Positions 8,429 to 16,948 of a DNA stretch of 60,770 nt are shown in pieces. Position 1 is the first letter of the stretch. Each line of letters opens with the position of its first letter. The notes beneath the pieces are model-generated. The model had not been told where the DNA came from and did not search any database. It saw nothing but the letters and a program-made list of their open reading frames with translations. Origin of the DNA: JBHIBC01 sp046758905 (GTDB lineage: Bacteria; Acidobacteriota; Polarisedimenticolia; Gp22-AA2); assembly GCA_046758905.1 (NCBI GenBank), contig JBHIBC010000009.1, positions 1 through 60,770 of the forward strand, read 5' to 3'. A program made the position numbers and the translations under genes.

Positions 8429-10005
8429 CGGCCGGCGGCAGGCGCGCGCTCATCAGCGTCTTCGACAAGACCGGGGTGGTCGATCTCGCCAGGCGACTGG
8501 CCTCGCTCGGCTACGCCATCCTGTCGAGCGGCGGCACGGCCGAGGCGCTGCGGGCCGCGGGGCTGCGGCCGGTGGAGATCTCCGAGGACACGGGTCACCC
8601 CGAGATCCTGGGAGGGCGGGTGAAGACGCTCCACCCGCGGGTGCACGGCGGCATCCTCGCCGACCCCGCGCTGGAGTCCCACCGGGCCGATCTGGAGCGC
8701 ACCGGGATCGAGCCGATCGACCTGGTGGTCGTCAACCTGTACCCGTTCCGGGAGGTGGCCGCCCGGCCCGACGCCGGGCTCGACGCCCTCATCGAGATGA
8801 TCGACATCGGCGGACCGGCGCTGGTGCGCGCGGCCGCGAAGAACCACCGGCGGGTGGGCGTCGTGGTCGACCCGGCGGACTATCCGGCGGTGCTCGAGGA
8901 GCTGGAGAGCCGCGGCGCCCTGAGCGGCCGGACCCGCGCCGCCCTGGCGGTGAAGGCGTTCGCGCGGACGGCGGCGTACGACGCCGCCGTCCGCGACGAG
9001 CTCTCGGCGCGCACCGGCGCGGCGGGCCCGGCCCCGGGCGGGCCGGGCCGCGAAGGCCCCTTCCCCTCCGACGTGCGGATCGAGCTCCGCCTGATCCGCA
9101 GGCTCCGCTACGGCGAGAACCCGCACCAGCGGGGCGCGCTCTACGCTGGAGCCGACGCCGGCCCCGGGACGGTGGGGGGCGCGCGGCCGATCCAGGGGAA
9201 GGAGCTGTCGTTCAACAATCTCCTCGATCTGGACGCCGCCTGGAGGCTGGTCCGCGAGCTGAGCGGGCCGGCCGCGGCGATCGTCAAGCACAACAATCCC
9301 TGCGGTGCGGCGATCGGGCCCACTCTCCTGCAGGCCTTCGAGGACGCGCGGCGCACCGACCCCGCCTCGGCCTTCGGCGGGATCGTCGCCTTCAACCGCG
9401 AGCTCGACGCCGACGCGGCCGAACCGCTCCTGTCGCTGTTCCTGGAGTGCGTCATCGCGCCCTCGGTGACGCCCGCCGCCCGGGAGGTCCTGGGCGGGAA
9501 GCCGAACCTCCGCGTCCTGGAGGCCGGGGATCCGACGGCGGCGCTCGCGGGGACGGACCTGCGGCGGGTCAGCGGCGGCTACCTGATGCAGGACTGGGAC
9601 GCCGCCGAGGTGGACGTGCGGCGGGCGCGCGTGGTGACGCGGCGGGCCCCCGGTGCGGAGGAGCTGGTCGCGCTCGACTTCGCCTGGCGGGTGGCGAAGC
9701 ACACCCGGTCCAACGCGATCGTGCTGGCGCGCGGGGAGCGGACCGTGGGCGTCGGCGCCGGTCAGATGAGCCGGGTGGATGCGGTGAAGCTGGCGAAGAT
9801 GAAGGCGCTCGAGCCGACGGAAGGGTGCGTGCTCGCCTCGGACGCCTTCTTCCCGTTCCCCGACGGCGTCGACGCGGCGGCGCGGGCCGGTGTGGTCGCG
9901 ATCGTCCAGCCCGGGGGATCCGTCCGGGACTCGGAGGTCGTCGCCGCGGCGGACCGGCGGGGGCTGGCGATGGTGTTCACCGGGGTGCGGCACTTCCGGC
10001 ACTGA
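8425..10005 (+). CDS. purH: Bifunctional AICAR formyltransferase / IMP cyclohydrolase
   Basis: PurH catalyses the last two steps of de novo purine synthesis in the cytoplasm, from AICAR to FAICAR to IMP. The 526-residue length is normal. The IMP cyclohydrolase (MGS-like) domain covers residues 1-200 (ALISVFDKTGVVDLAR, then LGGRVKTLHPRVHGGIL). The transformylase domain follows, with RYGENPHQRGALY, the KHNNPCG motif containing the catalytic Lys-His, and SNAIVLARGERTVGVGAGQM. The TTG start overlaps the previous stop. Confidence 0.97.
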   Translation: MTAGGRRALISVFDKTGVVDLARRLASLGYAILSSGGTAEALRAAGLRPVEISEDTGHPEILGGRVKTLHPRVHGGILADPALESHRADLERTGIEPIDLVVVNLYPFREVAARPDAGLDALIEMIDIGGPALVRAAAKNHRRVGVVVDPADYPAVLEELESRGALSGRTRAALAVKAFARTAAYDAAVRDELSARTGAAGPAPGGPGREGPFPSDVRIELRLIRRLRYGENPHQRGALYAGADAGPGTVGGARPIQGKELSFNNLLDLDAAWRLVRELSGPAAAIVKHNNPCGAAIGPTLLQAFEDARRTDPASAFGGIVAFNRELDADAAEPLLSLFLECVIAPSVTPAAREVLGGKPNLRVLEAGDPTAALAGTDLRRVSGGYLMQDWDAAEVDVRRARVVTRRAPGAEELVALDFAWRVAKHTRSNAIVLARGERTVGVGAGQMSRVDAVKLAKMKALEPTEGCVLASDAFFPFPDGVDAAARAGVVAIVQPGGSVRDSEVVAAADRRGLAMVFTGVRHFRH

Positions 10006-10080
10006 GCCGGCGGAGCGGCGCCGCCCGGCGCGGGGCCTGCGGGCGGGACCCGGGGCGGAGCGCCCGGGTGCCGGGGACCT

Positions 10081-12381
10081 CTATCGCTGATCGAACTGTC
10101 GCAGCCTGAGCCGATCGGCGTAGGCGTAGAAGACGCGGTCCTTGGTGCGCGATATGTAGCGCTCGGCGACGTCCTCGATCTTCAGCGCGTCGGCGTCGCC
10201 CGGGTCGAGCTGCAGCACCTCGCGCACCTTCTCCAGGGCGCCGCCGACGTCCCCCGCCCGCATCGAGACGACGGCCCAGTTGAACCAGGCGTTGCGAATG
10301 AACAGGTCGATGTCCCCGAGCCCCCTGTCGCGCGGCAGGCGGTACAGCTTCCACAGGCAGTTCTGGTAATCCTTGTCGCGGAACATCTTCCTGGCCGATT
10401 CGAACCCCTCCTGAAGCCTGCGCTCCTCATCGATCTTCGCCTGCACCTGATCGACGAGCTCCTTCACCTCGAAATTGACCGGGTCGAGCGCCAGCGCGGC
10501 GAGACACTCGGCGCGGGCCTCGCGCCACTTCTCCTGGCGCAGCAGCCGGCGTCCCTCGCCGGCGTGGGCCGCCCCCCGACGGCCGATCTCCTCCGGCGTG
10601 AGCTGCGGCTCCGAGTTCCCCTTGATCTGGGCGGGCGTGAGGGTCCCCGCTCCCGGCGCGTCGGCGGTCGCGGCCCGGGCCTCCGATCCGGCCGCCACGG
10701 CCGGCTCCGACCCGGCCACCTGCGGCTCCCGTGCGGCGTTGCGGCTGCCGCCCCCTATCGGCGTCGGGATCGGACCCTCGGCGCCGACGGCCGCTACGTC
10801 GGGCGAGGAATCGGCGGGCGGCGGTCCCGGCTGCCCCGGCGCCCCCGCTCCCCCGGCCGTCCGGGGCTGGAAGAAGAACCACCAGGCCGCGGCCCCGCCC
10901 ACCAGGAGGAGAACGCCGAGCGGGGCGAAGATCCTGGACGCCGGCGATCCGGCTCTCGGGGCCGGAGACGGCACACCCCTCGCCCTCGCCGCGTGGGAGC
11001 GCGGTGCCGGGGACGTCGCCGCGCCCGGCGCCGCGGCCGCCGACGGCGCCTCCGGCGACGCTCCGGGCGCGGGCGCTTTCTTTTCCGGGCGCCGCGTCGC
11101 GAGAGGCACCGCCTCGACGCCTTCCTCCATCGGCAGCTCGGAGGGCTCCGTGCCCGTCCCGGGCGGGCCCTTGCCCCCGGCCCGCGAGGCGGCTTCCTTG
11201 AAGCCGCCGATCTCGGTGTCGAGGAGCGACATGAAGTCGGCGTCGGCACCGTCGGCCGGAGCGGGGCCGCGGGGCCCGCCGCCCTCGGCCTTGAACATCT
11301 CGCGCTCGCCCACCTTGAGGTTCAGCTGAGCCAGCTCCGCCTCCCACGCCGACGCCTCTCCGGCCTTCGGGGGCTCGGCCACTGGGGCGGGCTCGACCTG
11401 CGCCGGCGGCTTGCCGGCGGGTGTCGGCTCGCCGGGTGCGGGCGGCGCCGGCGATCCCTCCTCGCCGGGACGTGGGAGCTCCCCCGGTGCCGGCGGGCGG
11501 GCGGGGGCCTGACCGGGAGGCAGGCCCTCGCGCTCGAACGCGGCATCGAGCGCCGCGCGCGCGGCCACCTCCTCCTGCGTCGCCGCCGACTCGCCGGTCG
11601 TCTCCGCCCCGGCGAGAGGCTCGGACGGCGTCGCCTCGGGCCCCGCCGCCTCGGGCCCCGCCGCCTCGGGCCCCGCCGCCTCGGGCTCCCCGGCCGGCCG
11701 CTCCGGGACCGCCTCGGATTCCCGCGGGGCGAGATGGCCCGCGCCCCTCTCGGTCGCCGCGCCGCCCGTCCCGGCGACGGCGCCTTCCGGGCTCCGGTCG
11801 AGCCGTTCCCTGATCCTCGCCAGCAGCTCGCGCGCCCCCGGGTGGGTCCCGTCGAGCGCGACGACCTTCGCGCACTGCGCCTCCGCTTCCGGCAACCGCT
11901 CCTGCCCGAAGAGCTCCCTCGCCAGCGTCAGGTGCTCCTCGATGAACGGGGACGAGTCGAACGCCTGCTGGGCCTCCTCCAGGAGCCTCCGGACCTCCTC
12001 CGACTCGGGGTCGATCGGGACCAGACCGCGCGCTCCCTCCAGGGCGTCGGCGTATTTCCTCTGGGCCAGCAGCTCTCTGACCCGGGCGATCCCCAGATCC
12101 AGCCTGGCCTCCCTCTCCTCGGGGCCTCCCGCGGACGGATCCTCGCCCCCGTCGGCCGGCTTCTCGTCGACCGAGGGGGCGCCGGGGCCGGGCTGCGGAG
12201 GCTGCCAATCCCCTAGCAGGAGGTTGGCCATCCGGATCCCCTCCCTGGCGCGCTGGTTGGAGGAGTCGACGGTGAGCGCCTCGAGCCAGGCGTCGATCGC
12301 GCCCTTGTATTCGCCGTTGTGGTAGAGGGATGAAGCCTTGGAGAGTAGTTCCTGAAGCCTCTCGTCGTCGATCACGGCCAC
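10081..12381 (-). CDS. Large TPR protein with internal membrane segment
   Basis: This 766-residue protein has N-terminal TPRs (about 1-185; ALEGARGLVPIDPESEEV and EAEAQCAKVVALDGTHPGAR are repeat-like). A long Ala/Pro/Gly/Glu-rich disordered region (190-490) contains four EAAGP repeats. One transmembrane helix follows (IFAPLGVLLLVGGAAAWWFFF, about 490), then a second linker and C-terminal TPR-like helices (about 600-766). An N-terminal cytoplasmic and C-terminal periplasmic placement is expected. Overall it resembles TPR scaffold proteins of gliding or secretion machines, but no partner is nearby. The start is GTG, with a second GTG two codons later; a promoter lies at 12418-12445. Confidence 0.8.
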   Translation of the reverse strand: MAVIDDERLQELLSKASSLYHNGEYKGAIDAWLEALTVDSSNQRAREGIRMANLLLGDWQPPQPGPGAPSVDEKPADGGEDPSAGGPEEREARLDLGIARVRELLAQRKYADALEGARGLVPIDPESEEVRRLLEEAQQAFDSSPFIEEHLTLARELFGQERLPEAEAQCAKVVALDGTHPGARELLARIRERLDRSPEGAVAGTGGAATERGAGHLAPRESEAVPERPAGEPEAAGPEAAGPEAAGPEATPSEPLAGAETTGESAATQEEVAARAALDAAFEREGLPPGQAPARPPAPGELPRPGEEGSPAPPAPGEPTPAGKPPAQVEPAPVAEPPKAGEASAWEAELAQLNLKVGEREMFKAEGGGPRGPAPADGADADFMSLLDTEIGGFKEAASRAGGKGPPGTGTEPSELPMEEGVEAVPLATRRPEKKAPAPGASPEAPSAAAAPGAATSPAPRSHAARARGVPSPAPRAGSPASRIFAPLGVLLLVGGAAAWWFFFQPRTAGGAGAPGQPGPPPADSSPDVAAVGAEGPIPTPIGGGSRNAAREPQVAGSEPAVAAGSEARAATADAPGAGTLTPAQIKGNSEPQLTPEEIGRRGAAHAGEGRRLLRQEKWREARAECLAALALDPVNFEVKELVDQVQAKIDEERRLQEGFESARKMFRDKDYQNCLWKLYRLPRDRGLGDIDLFIRNAWFNWAVVSMRAGDVGGALEKVREVLQLDPGDADALKIEDVAERYISRTKDRVFYAYADRLRLRQFDQR
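11632..11691 (-). repeat. 15-bp tandem repeat (EAAGP units)
   Basis: Four near-identical 15-bp units (CCTCGGGCCCCGCCG) within the disordered part of the TPR gene encode EAAGP. Confidence 0.85.
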
Positions 12382-12417
12382 CGGTCCCGGGGGACGGATA
12401 GGGGTCCCCCCACCGGG

Positions 12418-12445
12418 TTCAATTTATTCCGGTGCACGGGGAAGT
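12418..12445 (-). promoter_or_regulatory. Promoter of the large TPR gene
   Basis: On the minus strand, TTGACT (12445-12440), a 16-bp spacer and TAAATT (12423-12418), 36 nt before the GTG at 12381. Confidence 0.6.
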
Positions 12446-12496
12446 CAAAGGGCTCGCGACCCGACCCCCGGGGGCTCCGGCAGGGCGTATCTCGGG

Positions 12497-13144
12497 CTAG
12501 CCGCCGCCCGAAGCCGCCTGCCTGGCCTTGGTCACCGCTTCCTTCAGCAGCGGCAGGTCGCGGTAGGTGGGGTTGATCTCCTCGACCTTGGCGAACGCCT
12601 CGGAGGCGGCGGCGACGTCCTTCTTATCGAACAGGGTGACGATCCCCAGGTTCAGCCAGCTCTGCCAGTGGCGCGGCTCGATCTCCAGCGACCTGCGGAA
12701 CTCCGCGATCGCCTCGTCGGCCCTTCCCAGCTCGCGCAGGCAGATCCCCATGTCGGTCCTCGCGTTCACGTCGGACGGCCGAGCCTCCAGGGCCCGCCCG
12801 TAGTAGCCGACGGCCTGCTCGAACATCCCGGCGTCGTGGTACAAGTTCGCCAGCCGCACGAGGGCGGGGTGGTCCTCGGGGTCACGCTCGATCGCCGCCT
12901 TGAGGGCGGCGATCTCCTCGAAGACCCTCGCCATCATCTCGTCCTCCCGCGGGGTCCCGCCCGCGCCGGCGTTTCCCGCGGCGCCCACCGGAGCCGGTCC
13001 CGACATCCCCATGTTCCCGGCCGCCGGCACCGGGCTGGCGCGCCCCACGACGCCCGGCTCGTACACGCCGTACGCGACGATGTACCCGAGCAGGAAGCCG
13101 AACAGGAGGCCCGAGATCAGAAAGCGGATCTGCTCTTTGCCCAT
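12497..13144 (-). CDS. Membrane-anchored TPR protein
   Basis: The ATG at 13144 gives a 215-residue protein; the frame runs far upstream antisense to the ABC permease but is not coding there. Residues 1-10 (MGKEQIRFLI) lead into a single transmembrane helix, SGLLFGFLLGYIVAYGVY. A Gly/Ala/Pro linker follows, then three TPRs between about 75 and 200 (DHPALVRLANLYHDAGMFEQ, the GYYGRALEARPSDVNARTDM unit and the EFRRSLEIEPRHWQSWLNLG unit). It is probably an assembly or scaffolding factor on the inner membrane. The ribosome site is weak (GAAAG). No function is assigned. Confidence 0.85.
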   Translation of the reverse strand: MGKEQIRFLISGLLFGFLLGYIVAYGVYEPGVVGRASPVPAAGNMGMSGPAPVGAAGNAGAGGTPREDEMMARVFEEIAALKAAIERDPEDHPALVRLANLYHDAGMFEQAVGYYGRALEARPSDVNARTDMGICLRELGRADEAIAEFRRSLEIEPRHWQSWLNLGIVTLFDKKDVAAASEAFAKVEEINPTYRDLPLLKEAVTKARQAASGGG

Positions 13145-13257
13145 CTGTGAACTTTCGCGGCCGGACCGGTTCCCGGGGCGCCGTGCCCGCCGCATCGAGC
13201 GCGGTGGCGGCAACCTACCATAGGGCCGGGACCGATTCAAGCCGCGCGTCGCTGTGC

Positions 13258-13263
13258 TATAGT
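13258..13263 (+). promoter_or_regulatory. -10 element placing the permease GTG at the transcription start
   Basis: TATAGT at 13258-13263 is followed 7 nt later by the GTG at 13271. No Shine-Dalgarno is present and the -35 is weak (ATTCAA). Confidence 0.5.
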
Positions 13264-13270
13264 CCGGCGC

Positions 13271-14188
13271 GTGACGCCCGAGACGCCCGCCGCCGTGCGG
13301 CTCATCCCCCCGTCGCGCTCCCGGATCTCGCTGCTGGTCGGCTCGGCGCTCGTCGGCGCGCTCGTCCTCTGCGCCGCGCTCGGACCGCCGCTTCTGGGCG
13401 CGCTCGGCTTCGACCCCTACGCGCGCGTGACCGGCGTCCGGCAGCCGCCGCCGACCCCGCCCGACCGGCACCATCCGCTGGGGACCGACCCGATGGGCCG
13501 CGACCAGCTCGCCCGCCTCGTCCACGGCGCGCGCATCTCCCTCCAGGTCGGCGTCGCCGGCGAGGCGATCGCCGTCGTCATCGGCGTGCTGGCCGGGGCG
13601 TTCGCCGGGTACGCGGGCGGCCGGGTCGACGCCCTGATCATGCGGTGCGCTGATCTGGTGTTCGCCTTTCCGGCGCCGTTGCTGGCCCTGGGGATCATCG
13701 CGGCGGTGCCGGAGCCGGAGAACGCGCCCCTGCTGAAGCACCTCCCGCAGCCGTCGGTCGGCGTGGTCTTCCTCGTCCTCGGCGGGATCGGCTGGGCCGG
13801 AATCGCGCGGCTCCTGCGCGGAGAGATCCTCAGGATCCGCGAGCTCGAGTTCGCCCGGGCCGCCGCGGCGATCGGCGCGCCCGGCCCCCGCGTGGTGCTG
13901 CGGCACCTGCTCCCGAACGCGCTCGGTCCCCTGACGGTCGCCGCCACCCTGGGGGTCGGCGGGAACATCCTGTTCGAGGCGTGGCTGTCCTTCCTGGGAG
14001 TCGGCGCCCGCCCGCCGCTCCCTTCCTGGGGCACCATGGTCACCGAGGGCCAGGCCTACTTTCTGAGCAAGCCCTGGGTGTGCGTCGCCCCCGGGCTCGC
14101 GATCCTCGTCGCCGTGCTGGGCTTCAACCTGCTCGGCGACGGGATCCGCGAGCGCCTCGATCCGAGACGGCGACGCACCGCGGTATGA
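13271..14188 (+). CDS. Peptide/nickel ABC transporter permease (DppC/OppC type)
   Basis: This 305-residue inner-membrane permease has an N-terminal helix (ISLLVGSALVGALVLCAALG), a short periplasmic stretch with HHPLGTDPMGRDQLARLVHG (the DppC hallmark) and a five-helix BPD_transp_1 core. The EAA loop, which contacts the ATPase, is RAAAAIGAPGPRVVLRHLLP. It is the first gene of a permease-binding protein-permease operon, and its stop overlaps the next ATG (ATGA). The start appears leaderless. No DppD/DppF ATPase is in the window, so a shared or distant ATPase must drive it. Confidence 0.92.
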   Translation: MTPETPAAVRLIPPSRSRISLLVGSALVGALVLCAALGPPLLGALGFDPYARVTGVRQPPPTPPDRHHPLGTDPMGRDQLARLVHGARISLQVGVAGEAIAVVIGVLAGAFAGYAGGRVDALIMRCADLVFAFPAPLLALGIIAAVPEPENAPLLKHLPQPSVGVVFLVLGGIGWAGIARLLRGEILRIRELEFARAAAAIGAPGPRVVLRHLLPNALGPLTVAATLGVGGNILFEAWLSFLGVGARPPLPSWGTMVTEGQAYFLSKPWVCVAPGLAILVAVLGFNLLGDGIRERLDPRRRRTAV

Positions 14189-15894
14189 GCGAGAACGCGC
14201 CCTCGCCATCGAGGCGCCCGCCGGTGAAGGCGCCGACCGAACACGGCCGTGCGGCGTCCCGGCGGCGGCCGGCGGCCGCGCGGTGGCTTCTCCCCGCGCT
14301 CGTCGTCGCCCTGGTGGCGCCTCTCGCCTGCGCCCGAACGGAGACCCCCGGAAGCGGGAAGGAGCAGGTCTTCCGGTTCCGCCTGCGGGAGGACCCGCCG
14401 ACTCTCGACCCGCAGCTGGCGATCGACCAGCTCTCCGAGTCGGTGCTGTTCGGGATGTTCCGGGGGCTCGTCGAGCTCGACCCCGGGACCCTCGAGGTCC
14501 TGCCGGCGGTCGCCTCCTCGTGGTCGATCTCGGACGACCGCCTCACCTACACCTTCCGCCTGCGGGACGACGTATTCTTTCACAACGGCCGCAGGCTCAC
14601 CGCACGGGACGTGCGGTACAGCTTCGAGCGCCTGCTGCGCCCCCGGACCGCGGCGCCGCGCCGGTTCATCCTCGAGCCGATAGCGGGAGCGAAGCAGTTC
14701 ACCGCCGGACGGAGCCCCTCCATCGCAGGGCTCAAGACGCCCGACGACCTCACCGTGGAGATCCGGCTGGCCGAGCCCTTCGCGCCGTTCCTCGGGCAGC
14801 TCACCCTGCTCGCGGCCGCCATCCTCCCCTCGGAGGTGTACGGGGATCCGGAGCGCTCCTATCTGCGCGCCCCCGTCGGCTGCGGGCCGTTCCGCTTCGC
14901 GCGCTGGGAGCAGTCCAACTTCCTCGAGCTGCGGTCCTTCGAGCGCTTCTACGGGGGCCGTCCGGCCCTCGACCGGGTCGTGGCGAGGATCATCGAGAAC
15001 CGCCAGAGCGCCCTGCAGGAGTACGTGGCCGGGGGCCTGGACAGCCTGGACGAGGTGCCCGATGCCCACGATGAGGCGATGCGCGAGAGGCTGAAGGACG
15101 AGATCCACGTCTACCCCACGATCGGCACCGGCTTCATCGGCTTCAACCTCGACCTGCCGCCGCTGCGCGGGAACCCCGCGCTCCGCAAGGCGTTGAACTA
15201 CGCCGTCGACAAGAGATACCTGTGGGAGGTCCTGATCCCGGGGCCCAGCGTCCCCGCCCGCGGGATCATCCCGCCGGCGATCCCGGGATACGATCCGGCG
15301 ATCCCGGGCTATCCGCACGACCCGGACCGGGCGGTCGCGCTGCTGGCCGAGGCCGGCTATCCCGGCGGGAAGGGCCTGCCGCCGCTGTCGCTGTGGGTGA
15401 ACACCAGCGAGGACAACAGGCGCATCGCCCAGCAGATCCAGTCCGATCTCAGGGAGGTCGGCGTTGAGGTGTCGATCCGTGAGGTCGACTGGGGGGCGTA
15501 CCTGCACGCCGTGGAGGGGACCGCCGAGGCCCCGGGACAGGCGCAGATGTTCCGGCTCGGCTGGTACCTCGACTATCCGGACGCCGACGCCATCCTGCGG
15601 CCCCTGTTCCACTCCGCCAACCTGGGGCCGGCCGGCAATTATTTCCGCTACCGCAACCCGGAGTTCGACCGGCTGATCGCGCGGGCGCTCGCCGAGACCG
15701 ACCCCGGGGTCCGCGGCGAGCTCTACCGCCGGGCCGAGCGGATCGTCGTGATGGAGGACGCGGCCGTGCTCCTCCTCAATTACTACGGCTCGCAGACGCT
15801 GTTCAAGCCGTACGTCAAGGGGATCGTGCTGTCACCGATGGGCGAATTCCGCATTCCGCTCGAACGGTTGCGGATCGACAGGCGGCCCGCCTGA
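14185..15894 (+). CDS. Peptide ABC transporter substrate-binding protein (SBP family 5)
   Basis: The 569-residue protein starts at the ATG overlapping the permease stop. An Arg/Ala-rich N-region and hydrophobic helix (WLLPALVVALVAPLACARTE) form a signal, probably a lipoprotein signal with the cysteine in LAC, though the lipobox is imperfect. The mature part is a DppA/OppA-type binding protein with RLREDPPTLDPQLAIDQLSE and YTFRLRDDVFFHNGR; RKALNYAVDKRYLW is the family's conserved helix. It binds oligopeptides or similar solutes in the periplasm and delivers them to the flanking permeases. Confidence 0.93.
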   Translation: MSENAPSPSRRPPVKAPTEHGRAASRRRPAAARWLLPALVVALVAPLACARTETPGSGKEQVFRFRLREDPPTLDPQLAIDQLSESVLFGMFRGLVELDPGTLEVLPAVASSWSISDDRLTYTFRLRDDVFFHNGRRLTARDVRYSFERLLRPRTAAPRRFILEPIAGAKQFTAGRSPSIAGLKTPDDLTVEIRLAEPFAPFLGQLTLLAAAILPSEVYGDPERSYLRAPVGCGPFRFARWEQSNFLELRSFERFYGGRPALDRVVARIIENRQSALQEYVAGGLDSLDEVPDAHDEAMRERLKDEIHVYPTIGTGFIGFNLDLPPLRGNPALRKALNYAVDKRYLWEVLIPGPSVPARGIIPPAIPGYDPAIPGYPHDPDRAVALLAEAGYPGGKGLPPLSLWVNTSEDNRRIAQQIQSDLREVGVEVSIREVDWGAYLHAVEGTAEAPGQAQMFRLGWYLDYPDADAILRPLFHSANLGPAGNYFRYRNPEFDRLIARALAETDPGVRGELYRRAERIVVMEDAAVLLLNYYGSQTLFKPYVKGIVLSPMGEFRIPLERLRIDRRPA

Positions 15895-15921
15895 ACGGGA
15901 GGGCCGCGCCCGGGAGAAGCG

Positions 15922-16893
15922 ATGCCAGGATACGTGGTCCGGCGGCTTCTGGGGCTGGGTCCGGTCCTGGTCGCGGCCGCGACCCTGGTCTGGATTTTCG
16001 TCTTCCTCCTCCCGGGTGACCCGGCGCGCCTGATCGCGGGCGGGCAGGGGGCCGACCCGGAGATCCTCGAGTCGATCCGGACGGAGTGGGGCCTGGACCG
16101 TCCGGCGCCGGCGCAGTACCTCACCTACCTCGGCAAGCTCCTGCGCGGCGACCTCGGGACCTCCTACGTGCAGCGCCGCTCCGTCGCCGCGATCGTCCGG
16201 GACCATCTCCCGCCGACCCTCATCCTGGCGCTCGCCGCCATCCTGCTCTCCGCGACGGGGGGCGTGGTTTTGGGCGCGCTCGCGGCGTTCCGGCGGGGCG
16301 CCATGGACGACCTCGTTCTGGTGCTGGCGCTCGTCGGGACTTCGACGCCGGTCTTCTGGCTGGGCCTGATGCTGATGCTCCTGTTCGCGTCGCGCCTGCG
16401 CTGGCTGCCGGTCCTCGGGTACGGGATGGACGGCGCCGTGATCCCGGTCCTGGGCATCCGGCTGCCGGAGTGGGACCATCTGATCCTGCCGGCCGTCACG
16501 CTGTCGCTCGTCTCCCTCGGCGGCATCGCCCGCCTGACGCGGACCAGCCTGCTGGAGACCGGCAGCGCCGAATTCCTGGTCACCGCGGCGGCCAAGGGCG
16601 CCTCGCGGGTCCGCGTCTTCACCCGGCACGCCCTCGCCAACGCCCTGATCCCCGTCATCACCGTCGTCGGCCTCGACTTCGCGAGCCTGCTCGGCGGCGC
16701 CGTCGCCACCGAGTACGTCTTCGCCTGGCCCGGGCTGGGGAAGGCGATCGTCCGCGCCATCGCGCTGAGGGACCTGCCGGTGGTCGAGGGAGGCGTCCTG
16801 GTCCTCACCGCGACCTTCGTCCTGGTGAACCTGGCCGTCGACCTGCTGTACGTCTACGTCGACCCGCGCCTGCAGATCGACCGCGCCCGCTGA
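15922..16893 (+). CDS. Peptide/nickel ABC transporter permease (DppB/OppB type)
   Basis: This 323-residue permease starts with the DppB-like YVVRRLLGLGPVLVAAATLVW transmembrane helix followed by LLPGDPARLIAGG. A large periplasmic loop comes next, with GLDRPAPAQYLTYLGKLLRGDLG, the family signature. Further helices follow, then the EAA loop (TAAAKGASRVRVFTRHALAN) and the last helices ending LLYVYVDPRLQ. It pairs with the DppC-like permease upstream. The order C-A-B is the reverse of the common A-B-C-D-F operon. Confidence 0.93.
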   Translation: MPGYVVRRLLGLGPVLVAAATLVWIFVFLLPGDPARLIAGGQGADPEILESIRTEWGLDRPAPAQYLTYLGKLLRGDLGTSYVQRRSVAAIVRDHLPPTLILALAAILLSATGGVVLGALAAFRRGAMDDLVLVLALVGTSTPVFWLGLMLMLLFASRLRWLPVLGYGMDGAVIPVLGIRLPEWDHLILPAVTLSLVSLGGIARLTRTSLLETGSAEFLVTAAAKGASRVRVFTRHALANALIPVITVVGLDFASLLGGAVATEYVFAWPGLGKAIVRAIALRDLPVVEGGVLVLTATFVLVNLAVDLLYVYVDPRLQIDRAR

Positions 16894-16948
16894 CGGGCCC
16901 CGGCGGTCGCTCTCCGGTGGGATAATGCCGGGATCCGGAGGACGCTTG

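Noticed and set aside
13145..14209. Upstream extension of the 12497-13144 TPR gene
   Set aside because: Would be antisense to the DppC-like permease; the membrane helix directly after the ATG at 13144 gives a better start.
14056..15612. 518-codon minus-strand frame over the peptide-binding protein
   Set aside because: Shadow of a well-supported SBP family 5 gene.
16921..16926. rlmN start at ATG 16925
   Set aside because: It overlaps a GATAAT that looks like a -10, and GGAGG is placed for GTG 16949; both starts remain possible.
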